From the NCBI GenBank assembly GCA_014642895.1, contig BMJD01000040.1, forward strand, positions 1 to 39,588: 39,588 nucleotides of DNA, written 5' to 3'. Of the stretch, positions 15,414 to 24,026 are shown in pieces (within the stretch, counting starts at the first letter, position 1; each line of letters opens with the position of its first letter). The notes under the pieces are model-generated. The model saw only the letters and a list, made by a program, of their open reading frames with translations, had not been told where the DNA came from and did not search any database. Source of the stretch: Lentibacillus populi (GTDB taxonomy: Bacteria > Bacillota > Bacilli > Bacillales > Amphibacillaceae). Position numbers and translations under genes: made by a program.

Positions 15414-16931
15414 CTAAAGAAATGTACGATATACTGCTGGAATACCTTCTATAACATCGGTTGCAAGCAAATCATAATAGGAATGGTTATCCCTAATAAG
15501 CAAATCCGCGGCAGCCCCATGGACGAAGCATGCATTGCATAATGCCTGGAAAATATTTTTATGCTGCATCACCATTGCCAGGATAATCCCGGACAGCACG
15601 TCCCCACTCCCGCCTTTCGCAAGCCCCTGATTTCCGGTCTGATTAACGGCTTGCTTTCCATCTGGTACTGTGATAATTGTATGTTTTCCTTTTAACACAA
15701 CATACACCTGATGGATAGCGGCAAACGCTCTGGAGTAATGAAACGGTTTTTCCAAAAGCTCGGCAATAGGCACCTCTAACAGCATGGCCATTTCTCCAGG
15801 ATGTGGTGTCACAATTATCGGATCTGAACGCTTCGATAAGATGGAAGGATCAGCCTTCACATGAAACAGTCCGTCGGCATCGACAATAACCGGACAATTC
15901 GCTTCGTTCAAAACATGCATAACTAGCCGTTCCGCTTCTTTATCCCGCCCCATTCCCATCCCCATTACGATACAATCAAACCGTTCAAACGGAATTGCTG
16001 CAGCCTTCCCGCCATGTTCATTATGATCATCAACCATTAGGTAGGTCGCCTCAATACAAGTTTGGGCAATGGATGAAATAACGTTTTTCGCTGTTCCGAC
16101 AGTGAGTAAGCCAGCACCAGCTCTTAAGGCTGCTTTAGCAGTCATCGCTATGGAACCTGGCATCTCGACTGATCCGCCAATAGCAAGTCCTTTCCCGTGC
16201 GTTCCTTTATGAGCATACGGATCCCGTTTCGGTAATGTACTTCGGAAGTGATGCTCCCCCCACGTATACTTTTTAGGGACATCGTCCATTGTATTAATTG
16301 AAATACCGATAGGAACAACTTCCCATTTTCCATAATAAGGTGCTGTATGCTCCAAGAAAAGACTCATTTTTGCTGCCTCAATCACAAATGTCCAGTCAGC
16401 ATGAATCGCCGAAAAACCTGTTATTCCTTCATCTGCCGGAAGCCCTGTCGGTATGTCTACGGATATAACAAAATCAGCCTTTTGATTGATAATGGAGACA
16501 ATTGTATAAACCGGTTCTCTTAATTCGTCATGAACCCCGATTCCGATCATAGCATCAATGATAACGTCTGAGCTGGTAACGAATTTATCCACCTCCGTTG
16601 CATCGCTGCTTACATGAACGGAACCATTACAATTTAAATATAGCGTTTTATGGTAGAGTGCCTCCCCGGTTATTCTTTCATCTGGAACAATTTGCAGAAC
16701 AGTCACATTATAGTTTTGCGTATGCAATGTCCGTGCGATAACAAAACCATCCCCGCCATTATTTCCGGAACCAACAAATATACAGATTTGGTTCTGTTTC
16801 GATATAATTCCGGTTATTTTACTGCTTACCGCCCGACCTGCATTTTCCATCAGCAGTCTTTCATCCAAACCGATCTCCTGTATGGTATGACGATCCATTT
16901 CGTACATTTCTTTTGCGGTGACAATATACAC
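15414..16931 (-). CDS. nnr: Bifunctional NAD(P)H-hydrate epimerase / ADP-dependent dehydratase
   Basis: 505 residues with two domains. The N-terminal YjeF epimerase covers about 1-215 (FVGSGNNGGDGFVIARTL, DAMIGIG). The C-terminal ribokinase-like dehydratase covers about 225-500 (THGKGLAIGG, VTPHPGEMA, KGGSGDVLSG). Together they repair hydrated, inactive NADH and NADPH. The start is GTG at 16931, eight bases after TAGGAGG. It follows acpS by 53 bases and is probably co-transcribed with it. The last codons are followed by an 89-base gap before the lipoprotein. Confidence 0.95.
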   Translation of the reverse strand: MYIVTAKEMYEMDRHTIQEIGLDERLLMENAGRAVSSKITGIISKQNQICIFVGSGNNGGDGFVIARTLHTQNYNVTVLQIVPDERITGEALYHKTLYLNCNGSVHVSSDATEVDKFVTSSDVIIDAMIGIGVHDELREPVYTIVSIINQKADFVISVDIPTGLPADEGITGFSAIHADWTFVIEAAKMSLFLEHTAPYYGKWEVVPIGISINTMDDVPKKYTWGEHHFRSTLPKRDPYAHKGTHGKGLAIGGSVEMPGSIAMTAKAALRAGAGLLTVGTAKNVISSIAQTCIEATYLMVDDHNEHGGKAAAIPFERFDCIVMGMGMGRDKEAERLVMHVLNEANCPVIVDADGLFHVKADPSILSKRSDPIIVTPHPGEMAMLLEVPIAELLEKPFHYSRAFAAIHQVYVVLKGKHTIITVPDGKQAVNQTGNQGLAKGGSGDVLSGIILAMVMQHKNIFQALCNACFVHGAAADLLIRDNHSYYDLLATDVIEGIPAVYRTFL

Positions 16932-16984
16932 TTTCGTTCCCTCCTACCCGCACTAAAATATATGAGACAACCTTACCGATTATG

Positions 16985-17344
16985 CTATTTATCTTCTATT
17001 ACAACCTGAGCAGCTGCATATGCTTTACTATGAGTGATAGATATAAATATGGTGACATCTTCATACCCGCTGGCAGTCAATTCAGGTGCCCCAGAACCAT
17101 TTGGCAGCACTTCAATATGTTGAAAGCTCAATTTTCCGATACCACGCCCGCAAGCTTTCGCAAATGCCTCTTTAGCTGCAAATCTTCCGGCCAGAAATTC
17201 TGTTTTTCGCTGTACACTTTCCAAACTAAAAAAAAGCTGATGTTCATTTTTCGTTAAAATTCGTTCACTTAGACGCGTATTTCGCTCCATGCTTTTTTTA
17301 ATACGTGCTAATTCAATTAAATCCATCCCGATCCCCTTTATCAA
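16985..17344 (-). CDS. acpS: Holo-acyl-carrier-protein synthase
   Basis: 119 residues from the TTG at 17344, which sits six bases after GAGGTG and gives MIKGIGMDL, aligned with the family N terminus MIYGIGLD. The upstream ATG at 17353 is one base from that site and is less likely. The metal-binding Asp is in GIGMDLIEL and the Glu in FAAKEAFAKA. The enzyme transfers 4'-phosphopantetheine from CoA to acyl carrier protein. It is divergent from the rhomboid gene across a 362-base gap that holds a repeat. A GGGTAT lies at 17437-17442 on the minus strand but has no good sigma-B -35, so no promoter is called. Confidence 0.95.
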   Translation of the reverse strand: MIKGIGMDLIELARIKKSMERNTRLSERILTKNEHQLFFSLESVQRKTEFLAGRFAAKEAFAKACGRGIGKLSFQHIEVLPNGSGAPELTASGYEDVTIFISITHSKAYAAAQVVIEDK

Positions 17345-17473
17345 ACCATCCACCTCTTTCCTGTCATAAATGGTTTTTCATTGCATTCTGCTACATGATT
17401 TTAGTAATCTAAAAATGGTCATACTATTGTATAATGTCGCTTACAATAATAATACCCGATCGTAACGGTTTGC

Positions 17474-17672
17474 ACAAAGGCGTAAGCGCCCGTTTAGTGA
17501 CGTATGGACTGGACTGAGCCGCAGGAGATAAAGGAAACACGGTGAGCTGGAAGCGAACCGATGTTGACTTATCGTACGGAGGCGAGGGAAGTCCACTAGT
17601 CACTGGGCTCTGGAGCCGGACGTGGCTTACCCTGCTGAGGGTAGAATAGTGCCTAAATTTATATACCTTCTT
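17474..17672. repeat. Interspersed structured repeat, copy 2 (inverse orientation)
   Basis: This copy is the reverse complement of the type at 2037-2246. Conserved parts include GGAGATAAAGGAAACACG, TTGACTTATCGTACGGAGG and GGAGCCGGACGTGGCTTA. The three hairpin helices are kept with changed bases: AGTGAC/GTCACT (17496-17501, 17599-17604) and TGGACT/AGTCCA (17505-17510, 17590-17595), while AGCGCCC/GGGCTCT has one mismatch. Together with the acpS and rhomboid leaders it fills the 17345-17706 gap. No gene is seen in it. Confidence 0.85.
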
Positions 17673-17706
17673 AATCTTTAAAAAATTTTTGCCGAGGAGT
17701 TTATCA

Positions 17707-18468
17707 ATGTTCATTCGCACGGAAAAAAGCATAAAGGAATTCATCCAATTTTATCCTGTTGTAGCAACTCTGGTAATCATTCATCTGGCGTTATGGCTGA
17801 TCATTGACTTTTTACATTTACCAATTGGGATTCGATTCTACCAGTGGGGTGCAGGCAATAATTTATATATCCATGAAGGGGAGTATTGGCGTTTACTGTC
17901 ATCGATCTTGCTTCATCACGGGTTTATGCACGCCATTTTTAATTCATTTGCACTTGTTTTGTTTGGACCCGCATTAGAACAAATACTGGGAAAAGGTAAA
18001 TTCATCCTCGCCTATTTCGTTGCCGGATTTGCAGGCAATATCGCCACATACCTGATAGATCCAACTGCTTTCTACTCCTATGTCGGTGCATCCGGTGCCA
18101 TATACGGATTATTTGGGATTTATGTCTATATGATCGTATTTCGAAAGGACCTAATCGACCAAGCCAGCTCGCAAGTTGTTCTAATTATTTTTGTAATTGG
18201 TTTAATTATGACATTCCTTCGTCCCAATATTAATATTTACGCACATATCTTTGGCTTCATCGGCGGATTTGCTATTGCCAGATTACTGCTAACCAACAAC
18301 GTATACCCGTTTTCCCCAACTCGGAACAGAAGGCGAACGGGAACAGTACAATTTGATCCCAATCGCTGGAATAAGCGACGGCGCTTACCAAGGGGGCTCG
18401 GAACAAAAGTATTCTGGATCATTTTCGGTATTCTGGTTATACTTGGGCTATTAAGCCGAATATTGTAA
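17707..18468 (+). CDS. ydcA: Rhomboid-family intramembrane serine protease
   Basis: 253 residues from the ATG at 17707, six bases after GAGGAGT; an upstream TTG at 17689 is the ribosome-binding-site region itself. About six or seven membrane segments are visible. The catalytic serine is Ser129 in GASGAIYG and the catalytic histidine is His180 in NIYAHIFGFIGG. The LLHHGFMHAIFN segment carries the conserved His/Asn pair. The C terminus has a basic linker and a last hydrophobic helix. The substrate is unknown. It corresponds by position to B. subtilis ydcA, next to acpS. Confidence 0.9.
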   Translation: MFIRTEKSIKEFIQFYPVVATLVIIHLALWLIIDFLHLPIGIRFYQWGAGNNLYIHEGEYWRLLSSILLHHGFMHAIFNSFALVLFGPALEQILGKGKFILAYFVAGFAGNIATYLIDPTAFYSYVGASGAIYGLFGIYVYMIVFRKDLIDQASSQVVLIIFVIGLIMTFLRPNINIYAHIFGFIGGFAIARLLLTNNVYPFSPTRNRRRTGTVQFDPNRWNKRRRLPRGLGTKVFWIIFGILVILGLLSRIL

Positions 18469-18545
18469 GGGAGCCGGCACCTTTGTCAGTTCCCTGATTT
18501 TATCGATAAGAGTACCATTTCACTATACCATTAAAGACTAAAAGA

Positions 18546-18572
18546 AAAAGCTCCCGTTTTACGAGAGCTTTT
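18546..18572. terminator. Terminator of cshA (probably bidirectional)
   Basis: AAAAGCTC (18546-18553) and GAGCTTTT (18565-18572), with an inner CGT/ACG and TTT loop, lie 12 bases after the cshA stop. The minus strand continues with TTTTTCTTTT. The rhomboid gene ends about 80 bases before it on the other strand, with no stronger hairpin of its own. Confidence 0.85.
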
Positions 18573-18584
18573 GTCTTGATGCTA

Positions 18585-20063
18585 TTAACCACGATTTTTT
18601 TGCTTTTGGTAATTTCCTTTGCGATTACGTCCGCTATATTGATTACGCCCACCTTGGCCTCGTCCGCCCTGGTTTCGTTTTCCATAATAATTGCGTTTAT
18701 TTCCACGTTTATTATTGTCTTTACCTCTTTGTGCTTTTTTAACACTGATCGGTTGGATGGAAGAAATTCGTACCGGTGTGTTTCTCCGTTCTTTTGTCAG
18801 CATTTTTAATGCAGCTGCAATTACCGTTATGGAATCATGATCCTGCAGTAATTCATTAGCTGTCTCATGATACGCTTTTAGATCTTTTTGTTCAATTGTT
18901 TTCAGCAGCTTTTCCACAGCGACTTGCTGCTGGCCGCGCAAGGCATCTTGACTTGATGGCGGCATGATCCGTTTCATTTTACTTTTCGTCGTCTTTTCAA
19001 TTAAATGCAAATGTGCCATTTCTCGTGGTGTAATAAACGAGATGGCTTCACCAGTACGTCCTGCACGGCCAGTACGGCCAATGCGGTGTACATAGCTTTC
19101 CGGATCCTGCGGAATATCAAAGTTATAGACGTGCGTAACACCGGAAATATCGAGTCCTCGTGCTGCTACATCAGTTGCAACTAATACTTCAACACGGCCG
19201 TTTTTAAACTTGTTCAATACCGACATCCGTTTGCCTTGTGTTAAATCTCCATGAATCCCTTCAGCACGGAATCCCCGGGCCTGCAACCCTTCTGTAATCT
19301 CGTCAACACGCTTTTTTGTCCGGCTAAAGACAATCGCTAAATCGGGGCCATTTATGTCAAGATGGTTAGTTAGCGTATCGAATTTATATTTTTCTGGAAC
19401 CTCAACAAAATACTGGTCAATATTTTCAACCGTCATTTCTTTTGCCTTGACTTTAATTTCTTCTGGGTTCTTCATGAGATGTGTTGCAATATCACGAATT
19501 TCCTTTGGCATCGTTGCGGAAAATAGCAATGTTTGCCGATCTTCTGGAATTCCCTTTAAAATATCGCGAATATCATCAATGAAACCCATATTGAGCATTT
19601 CATCTGCTTCATCCAATACAGCAGTTTGCACTTGGTCGATCCGAATGGTTTTCCTGCGCATGTGATCCAGCAGCCGTCCAGGAGTTGCCACCACAATATG
19701 CGGACCATCCTTTAATGCCCGGATTTGCCGCTCCATATGCTGTCCGCCGTAGACAGGCAATGTCCGGATTCCTTTAAACTTGCCCAGTCGGTTTATTTCC
19801 TCGGCAACCTGAATGGCCAGCTCTCTTGTTGGGGCTACCACAAGTCCTTGAATTTTGTGGATGGATTTATTGATTTTTTCGATCATCGGAATGCCAAACG
19901 CGGCGGTTTTCCCTGTACCTGTTTGTGCTTGTCCAATAACATCTTTTCCTTGCATTGCAAGCGGGATTGTCTCTGCCTGAATTGGTGTCGCTTCCTCGAA
20001 ACCCATTTTCTCCAATGCTTTGATAATAGGCTGCGACACTTCTAAATCATTAAATGTTGTCAC
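18585..20063 (-). CDS. cshA: DEAD-box ATP-dependent RNA helicase CshA
   Basis: 492 residues. The Q motif is GFEEATPIQ, motif I AQTGTGKT (about 44-51), motif II DEAD (about 150), motif III SAT, and motif [12 protein letters not shown]. The C-terminal tail from about 430 is rich in Arg, Gly, Asn and Gln, typical of RNA-binding tails. CshA works in mRNA turnover with the RNase Y degradosome and in ribosome assembly, mainly in the cold. The start is GTG at 20063; AAGGAG lies 12 bases upstream, rather far, so a non-standard ATT start nearer to it cannot be excluded. No obvious promoter is seen before the inverted-repeat element at 20161. Confidence 0.93.
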   Translation of the reverse strand: MTTFNDLEVSQPIIKALEKMGFEEATPIQAETIPLAMQGKDVIGQAQTGTGKTAAFGIPMIEKINKSIHKIQGLVVAPTRELAIQVAEEINRLGKFKGIRTLPVYGGQHMERQIRALKDGPHIVVATPGRLLDHMRRKTIRIDQVQTAVLDEADEMLNMGFIDDIRDILKGIPEDRQTLLFSATMPKEIRDIATHLMKNPEEIKVKAKEMTVENIDQYFVEVPEKYKFDTLTNHLDINGPDLAIVFSRTKKRVDEITEGLQARGFRAEGIHGDLTQGKRMSVLNKFKNGRVEVLVATDVAARGLDISGVTHVYNFDIPQDPESYVHRIGRTGRAGRTGEAISFITPREMAHLHLIEKTTKSKMKRIMPPSSQDALRGQQQVAVEKLLKTIEQKDLKAYHETANELLQDHDSITVIAAALKMLTKERRNTPVRISSIQPISVKKAQRGKDNNKRGNKRNYYGKRNQGGRGQGGRNQYSGRNRKGNYQKQKNRG

Positions 20064-20160
20064 CTTAATAGTCTACTCCTTTTTTCCTTGAAATTTGCAT
20101 GAACAAAAGCGTAAGTGCTGTACTGCTGTCCCTAAAAAGCTCCATATTGATAGTAAGATA

Positions 20161-20440
20161 CGAGCGTGTTCAAAGAGTTGCCGAATGCGAAGATTGACTT
20201 AGAACGCCATGTCCTGTGCAGCGCAACAAGGACTGGGCAGCGCAGGGAGTCATCAAAGAAAGCGGAAAGCTTCTCTTCTCCATGCATCGCACAACGGAAC
20301 AGCCGTAATATCCGCCACTGCAGGATTGCTCAAGAACCTGACTGTGCTAGCGATTTTTATGAGCGGTTTGAGCTGAAGAACTTTATCGCCAACCTTGGAG
20401 TTTGCTGCTTATTCATTGGATGTCGCTTCGAACACGCACT
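20161..20440. mobile_element. 280-bp non-coding element with imperfect terminal inverted repeats
   Basis: The left end CGAGCGTGTTCAAAG (20161-20175) and the reverse complement of the right end, AGTGCGTGTTCGAAG (20426-20440), agree at 12 of 15 positions. The interior is more GC-rich than its surroundings and has no credible gene; a 130-codon open frame there has no ribosome binding site and low-complexity composition. The size and ends fit a MITE-like or repeat-type element. A related end occurs at 1914. I see no convincing target-site duplication. Confidence 0.55.
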
Positions 20441-20504
20441 ACAAGGAACACAATTAAGGAAGTCGACTAAGCTCTTTCACTTTCTTTATCTTTATCATAA
20501 AAAA

Positions 20505-20532
20505 AGGCATCCTCCAGATTGGAAAGGGGCCT
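20505..20532 (-). terminator. Orphan terminator-like hairpin in the cshA-DMT divergent region
   Basis: On the minus strand AGGC...CTTTCC AATCT GGAGG...GCCT is followed by TTTTTTT. No minus-strand gene lies upstream, because the DMT gene runs the other way. It might end an antisense or leader transcript, or belong to the element beside it. The remaining DNA from 20533 to 20679 is AT-rich promoter-type sequence. Confidence 0.4.
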
Positions 20533-20679
20533 CACTTGAAAATTCATGCTTAAAATAACAGTCATTTAATCATAACATATTTACCATAATGATATCTACT
20601 ACTTCGTGATTTTTTATCTTTAGCATGATAAAATATATTAGATTACGTTTCAACATGATTAACAAGGAGACTTATCCAC

Positions 20680-21585
20680 ATGCGTATACCGCCATTTAAC
20701 CCATATATTGCGGTTGTAATTGGTGTAATAGCCGTATCAACCTCCGCAGTTCTAGTTAAATTAGCAGATGGTACACCAGCTGCTATTATTGCAAATTATC
20801 GTTTGCTATTTGCCGTTATTCTTATGGCACCATATGTTTTTCTTAAACACCGTCATGAATTTCGGCTGATTGAAAAGAAAGACTGGATTCTTTCCATCGT
20901 CGCAGGAATATTTCTTGCATTTCATTTTATTCTTTGGTTTGAATCCCTGAATTATACATCCGTTGCAAGCTCTGTTGTCCTAGTAACGCTTCAGCCGATA
21001 TTCGCCTTTATTGGTACCTATTTCTTTTTTAATGAACGATTTTCACAAGGTGCTGTCATAAGCATGATCATTGCTTTGTTAGGCAGTATTATTATCAGCT
21101 GGGGCGACTTTCGCATAAGTGGAATAGCCTTGTTTGGGGATATGCTTGCCCTTCTTGGCGCAATTGCTGTTACCGTCTACTTCTTGCTTGGGCAAAATGC
21201 TAGAAGACGGTTATCGCTGATGCCATACACATTTGTCGTATATGGCATCAGTTCCCTTACCTTAATTATTTATAATTTACTGTTGGCTAATCCGTTCTTT
21301 GGATACCCGTTAGAAAATTGGTGGATTTTCTTTGCCTTAGCGATTATTCCGACATTTTTTGGTCATACGTTGTTTAATTGGGCATTACGATGGCTTAGTA
21401 CCGCAACCATTTCGATGGGAATTGTCTTTGAACCGATCGGAGCTTCCCTGCTTGCATATCTGATTCTGGATGAAAAAGTGACGCCATCCCAATGGCTGGG
21501 AGGAACCATTGTAATATTCGGGCTGTTTTTGTTCATCATGAGTACCTCCCGAAAGCGAAACGTAACGATTTCTCAGAAAAAGTAA
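20680..21585 (+). CDS. DMT-superfamily transporter (two EamA domains)
   Basis: 301 residues with about ten membrane segments in two five-helix EamA halves (about 8-145 and 152-290). The typical ends are visible (SSVVLVTLQPIFAFIGTYFF in the first half, TATISMGIVFEPIGASLLAY in the second). EamA proteins usually export or import small metabolites such as amino acids; the substrate cannot be read from the sequence. The ATG follows AAGGAGA by nine bases. It is divergent from cshA and stands alone, with DegV 100 bases downstream behind its own promoter. Confidence 0.9.
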   Translation: MRIPPFNPYIAVVIGVIAVSTSAVLVKLADGTPAAIIANYRLLFAVILMAPYVFLKHRHEFRLIEKKDWILSIVAGIFLAFHFILWFESLNYTSVASSVVLVTLQPIFAFIGTYFFFNERFSQGAVISMIIALLGSIIISWGDFRISGIALFGDMLALLGAIAVTVYFLLGQNARRRLSLMPYTFVVYGISSLTLIIYNLLLANPFFGYPLENWWIFFALAIIPTFFGHTLFNWALRWLSTATISMGIVFEPIGASLLAYLILDEKVTPSQWLGGTIVIFGLFLFIMSTSRKRNVTISQKK

Positions 21586-21646
21586 AAACTGGTCGGGGTA
21601 TTTATAAAATTTTTAAAAAATTGTCATATAAATGTTTAGACAAACC

Positions 21647-21655
21647 TGTTATAAT
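21647..21655 (+). promoter_or_regulatory. Extended -10 promoter of degV-family gene
   Basis: TGTTATAAT (TG at 21647-21648, TATAAT at 21650-21655) lies 31 bases before the start codon. No good -35 is found at 17 bases, which is usual for extended -10 promoters. Confidence 0.6.
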
Positions 21656-21685
21656 AGAACCATCCTTGATAAAGCAGGTGATGCT

Positions 21686-22543
21686 ATGCACATCCAACTA
21701 ATGACTGACGGTGGTGCAGATGTTCCAAAAAAATTGTCCAAAAGCTTGCATTTAATTTCTGTACCACTTTATTTACACTTTCAGGATGAACAATACAAAA
21801 GTGGGGTTAATATAGATTTACACCGTTTTTATAAAAAAATAAAAGAAGCAAATGCGCTTCCTCGTTCATCTGCACCGAGCCCGAATGATTTTTACGAAGC
21901 ATATAAACAGGTTGATCCGGCAAAGCCGATTATCATGTTCAGTTTATCAAAAGGACTGAGCAGCACATTTGAAAATGCGGTAACGGGGAAAAACATGCTG
22001 CTTGACGAACAGCCCGATCGCAAAATTGAAGTAATCAATACGAAAACAGCCTCCTGCGGGTTGGCATTGTTACTCCATGAAGCAAGTATCAAAGTGAAAG
22101 AAAACTATTCGTTTGAAAAATTGGTTGACCATCTTCATGAACGTGTGGAACAAACGACAACATTATTTGTGTTAAAAACGCTCGAAAATTTAATTCTTGG
22201 CGGCCGTTTGGACAGAGTGAAAGGCACCATTGCCAAAACCCTTAATATCAAATTATTAATGCGCGGAAATGAAAATGGTACGATCGAAGTAACCGAAAAA
22301 GTTCGGGGAGATAAAAAATCAATCAGACGATTCATCGAGCAAATTGGAGAATATACGAAAAACGCAGAAGACAAAGTAATTGCAATGACGCATTGCAATG
22401 CGGAAGAACGTGCCAAAACAGTACTTGCGGAAATCCGCAATAAATACCCATTTAAAGATGCTTTTTTATCTGAAATGGGGCCGCTGATTTCCACCTATGC
22501 GGGAGAAGGCGGGTTGGTCATATCATTTTTCAAGGACAAATAA
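21686..22543 (+). CDS. DegV-family fatty-acid-binding protein
   Basis: 285 residues from the ATG at 21686 after AGGTGAT. An 18-codon upstream extension reads through the promoter and is rejected. The N-terminal LMTDGGADVP and central SAPSPNDFYEAY and TLENLILGGRLDRVKG are DegV signatures. Family members bind a fatty acid, and FakB proteins in Staphylococcus present it to the kinase FakA; whether this one does is unknown. It is convergent with the hydrolase gene, and the two stop codons lie in the two arms of one terminator stem. Confidence 0.92.
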   Translation: MHIQLMTDGGADVPKKLSKSLHLISVPLYLHFQDEQYKSGVNIDLHRFYKKIKEANALPRSSAPSPNDFYEAYKQVDPAKPIIMFSLSKGLSSTFENAVTGKNMLLDEQPDRKIEVINTKTASCGLALLLHEASIKVKENYSFEKLVDHLHERVEQTTTLFVLKTLENLILGGRLDRVKGTIAKTLNIKLLMRGNENGTIEVTEKVRGDKKSIRRFIEQIGEYTKNAEDKVIAMTHCNAEERAKTVLAEIRNKYPFKDAFLSEMGPLISTYAGEGGLVISFFKDK

Positions 22544-22565
22544 ACGGCACATACCCGCCGTTTAT
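22540..22565. terminator. Bidirectional terminator containing both stop codons
   Basis: ATAAACGGC (22540-22548) and GCCGTTTAT (22557-22565) form a perfect 9-bp stem with an 8-base loop. The degV stop TAA is 22541-22543 and the hydrolase stop is 22562-22564, so each arm ends one gene. The following T-run is short (TTTATCTTTT on plus). Confidence 0.8.
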
Positions 22566-23254
22566 TTATCTTTTATCAGAAAGGAATACACCATGGAATT
22601 CAATGTATCTTTATCATTTCCCAAACAAATCAAATGCCTTGACCGTTCAAAAAATACAATTTCTTTTTGCTTGGACGTGATTTCTTTTTCTAAATAATAC
22701 GCTGTCTTATATGGAACCATCCCATCCTGCTGACCCTGTGCAATCAGTACAGGAGTGTCGACTTTTTTTAAATATGGTTTTGTGTACTTGACCAGTTTTA
22801 AAAACTCTAAATTAGCCTTAAAAGGAACCGCACCAAGTTTTCGTTTATAATGCAGATACAATTTGTTCTTGTTCAAGGTTCCTCGCAAACCGTCCGCAAC
22901 AACTCCTCCAATGTCACGACATATTTGTGTGAATGACAAATATTTACCAGCAGGGGCAAGTAACACGAGTTTCGTCACATTATATTTTGCTGCCAAGTAA
23001 GAAGCAATCATTCCTCCCATGGAAAATCCAATCAAGTAAATTTCATCATATTTCTCAAGCATTTGTTCGAGGGTATTTTCAGCAGCCTGGATCCAGCGTT
23101 TGTGGGAAATATCCTTGAGTGTCAATTTCTTCCCATGCCCTGGCAGGGTCGGAACTGTAATATGCCAATTTGTGTTTTCCGTCAAAAAGGAAGCTAACGG
23201 ATCAACTTCATAAGGACCACCCGTATAGCCATGAATAATTAAACAACCAATCAT
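22562..23254 (-). CDS. Alpha/beta hydrolase (carboxylesterase / monoacylglycerol lipase type)
   Basis: 230 residues. The nucleophile is Ser97 or so in IGFSMGGMIA, the oxyanion segment is HGYTGGP near the N terminus, the acid is in GQQDGMVP, and the histidine is in RSRHLICLG. This set matches Est30-type carboxylesterases and bacterial monoglyceride lipases. It is probably cytosolic, as no signal peptide is seen. The ATG follows AAAGGAGAA. The 318-base gap above it (23255-23572) holds a terminator at 23416 and a repeat fragment at 23459. Confidence 0.88.
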   Translation of the reverse strand: MIGCLIIHGYTGGPYEVDPLASFLTENTNWHITVPTLPGHGKKLTLKDISHKRWIQAAENTLEQMLEKYDEIYLIGFSMGGMIASYLAAKYNVTKLVLLAPAGKYLSFTQICRDIGGVVADGLRGTLNKNKLYLHYKRKLGAVPFKANLEFLKLVKYTKPYLKKVDTPVLIAQGQQDGMVPYKTAYYLEKEITSKQKEIVFFERSRHLICLGNDKDTLNSMVYSFLIKDK

Positions 23255-23415
23255 AAAAATTCTCCTTTAATCATTCTTTCGTTATCATACATAACCCTTC
23301 ATTCATAAGGGTCTGCTCCGCCACAAATAAAGGATGTTCTGTTTTATTACCCTAACTATTATATCCCGTCACTCAATTTCTAACGCCACCGAGGTTGACC
23401 GTAAGTGTATATGTA

Positions 23416-23443
23416 AATAAGCTGATAAAATGATCAGCTTATT
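23416..23443. terminator. Terminator downstream of the YppG-like gene
   Basis: AATAAGCTGAT (23416-23426) and ATCAGCTTATT (23433-23443) form a perfect 11-bp stem with a 6-base loop. It lies about 130 bases after the YppG-like stop on the minus strand. T-rich sequence follows on both strands. Confidence 0.7.
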
Positions 23444-23458
23444 TTGTTCAAAGATAAT

Positions 23459-23516
23459 AAAGTATAAAAATTTAGGCTCAATTCTGCTCATGCCAGCGTA
23501 GGCCATGTCCGGCTAA
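23459..23516. repeat. Interspersed repeat fragment (5' module only)
   Basis: AAAGTATAAAAAT...GGCTCAATTCTGCTCATGCCAG...GGCCATGTCCGGCT matches the repeat at 10246-10327 and stops at CCGGCTA, before the hairpin part. It is a truncated copy in the gap between the hydrolase and the YppG-like gene. Confidence 0.75.
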
Positions 23517-23572
23517 TTACAAATTTAGTAATAATGTAACAGATAAGTGAAAACGAACCACGTTCAGTTTCA

Positions 23573-23947
23573 TTATTTAAAGTTCTTTATCATCGATCCA
23601 AATTGTTTTACGACTGGGGAAATTTGCTGGATAGTATTTGCAAATTGACCAACTGTCGAAAACATTTTATCGAGATCTACTTGCCCATCTTTATCCTGAA
23701 AATAAGCGAAAAGTCCATTCGGTTTATGTTGTGGAGATGGAGCATTCGTATGCATTAAATCAAACCAATTATCCGGTTGCTTCGGTTTTGAAAAATAGTG
23801 AAATGGTGTCTGAAAATATGCTGGATTCGGTTGTGGAAATTGCTGTTGCTGCCATTCCTTGTTGTTATAAGGATTAACATGATAAAACTTTGCGTAATCG
23901 TCATATGCCTGATATGGCTGATTATAATAGTAAGGCCTTTCAACCAT
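23573..23947 (-). CDS. yppG: YppG-like protein
   Basis: 124 residues from the ATG at 23947, six bases after GAGGTG; the ATG nine bases upstream is too close to that site. The N-terminal half is rich in Tyr, Pro, Gln and Asn. The C-terminal half has the YppG hallmark FAYFQDKDGQVDLDKM followed by a helical stretch ending QISPVVKQFGSM. Function is unknown in Bacillus; small Tyr/Gln-rich proteins of this kind are often spore-associated, but that is an inference. It is a single gene with a downstream hairpin. Confidence 0.8.
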   Translation of the reverse strand: MVERPYYYNQPYQAYDDYAKFYHVNPYNNKEWQQQQFPQPNPAYFQTPFHYFSKPKQPDNWFDLMHTNAPSPQHKPNGLFAYFQDKDGQVDLDKMFSTVGQFANTIQQISPVVKQFGSMIKNFK

Positions 23948-24026
23948 TCCATACACCTCTTCTTTAGTTTATCATGTTACTAATTTATGCGGTTTCTTAC
24001 CAAGTGTGAGATCAAGCGTATTTTCT

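Noticed and set aside
17437-17442. Sigma-B promoter of acpS
   Set aside because: GGGTAT is present on the minus strand but no GTTT-type -35 lies 12-15 bases upstream.
17424-17744. 106-codon frame on minus over repeat copy 2
   Set aside because: It is translated repeat sequence overlapping the rhomboid start; no ribosome binding site.
20166-20558. 130-codon frame in the inverted-repeat element
   Set aside because: It starts within the terminal repeat, has no ribosome binding site, and runs past the element end into AT-rich DNA; composition is not protein-like.
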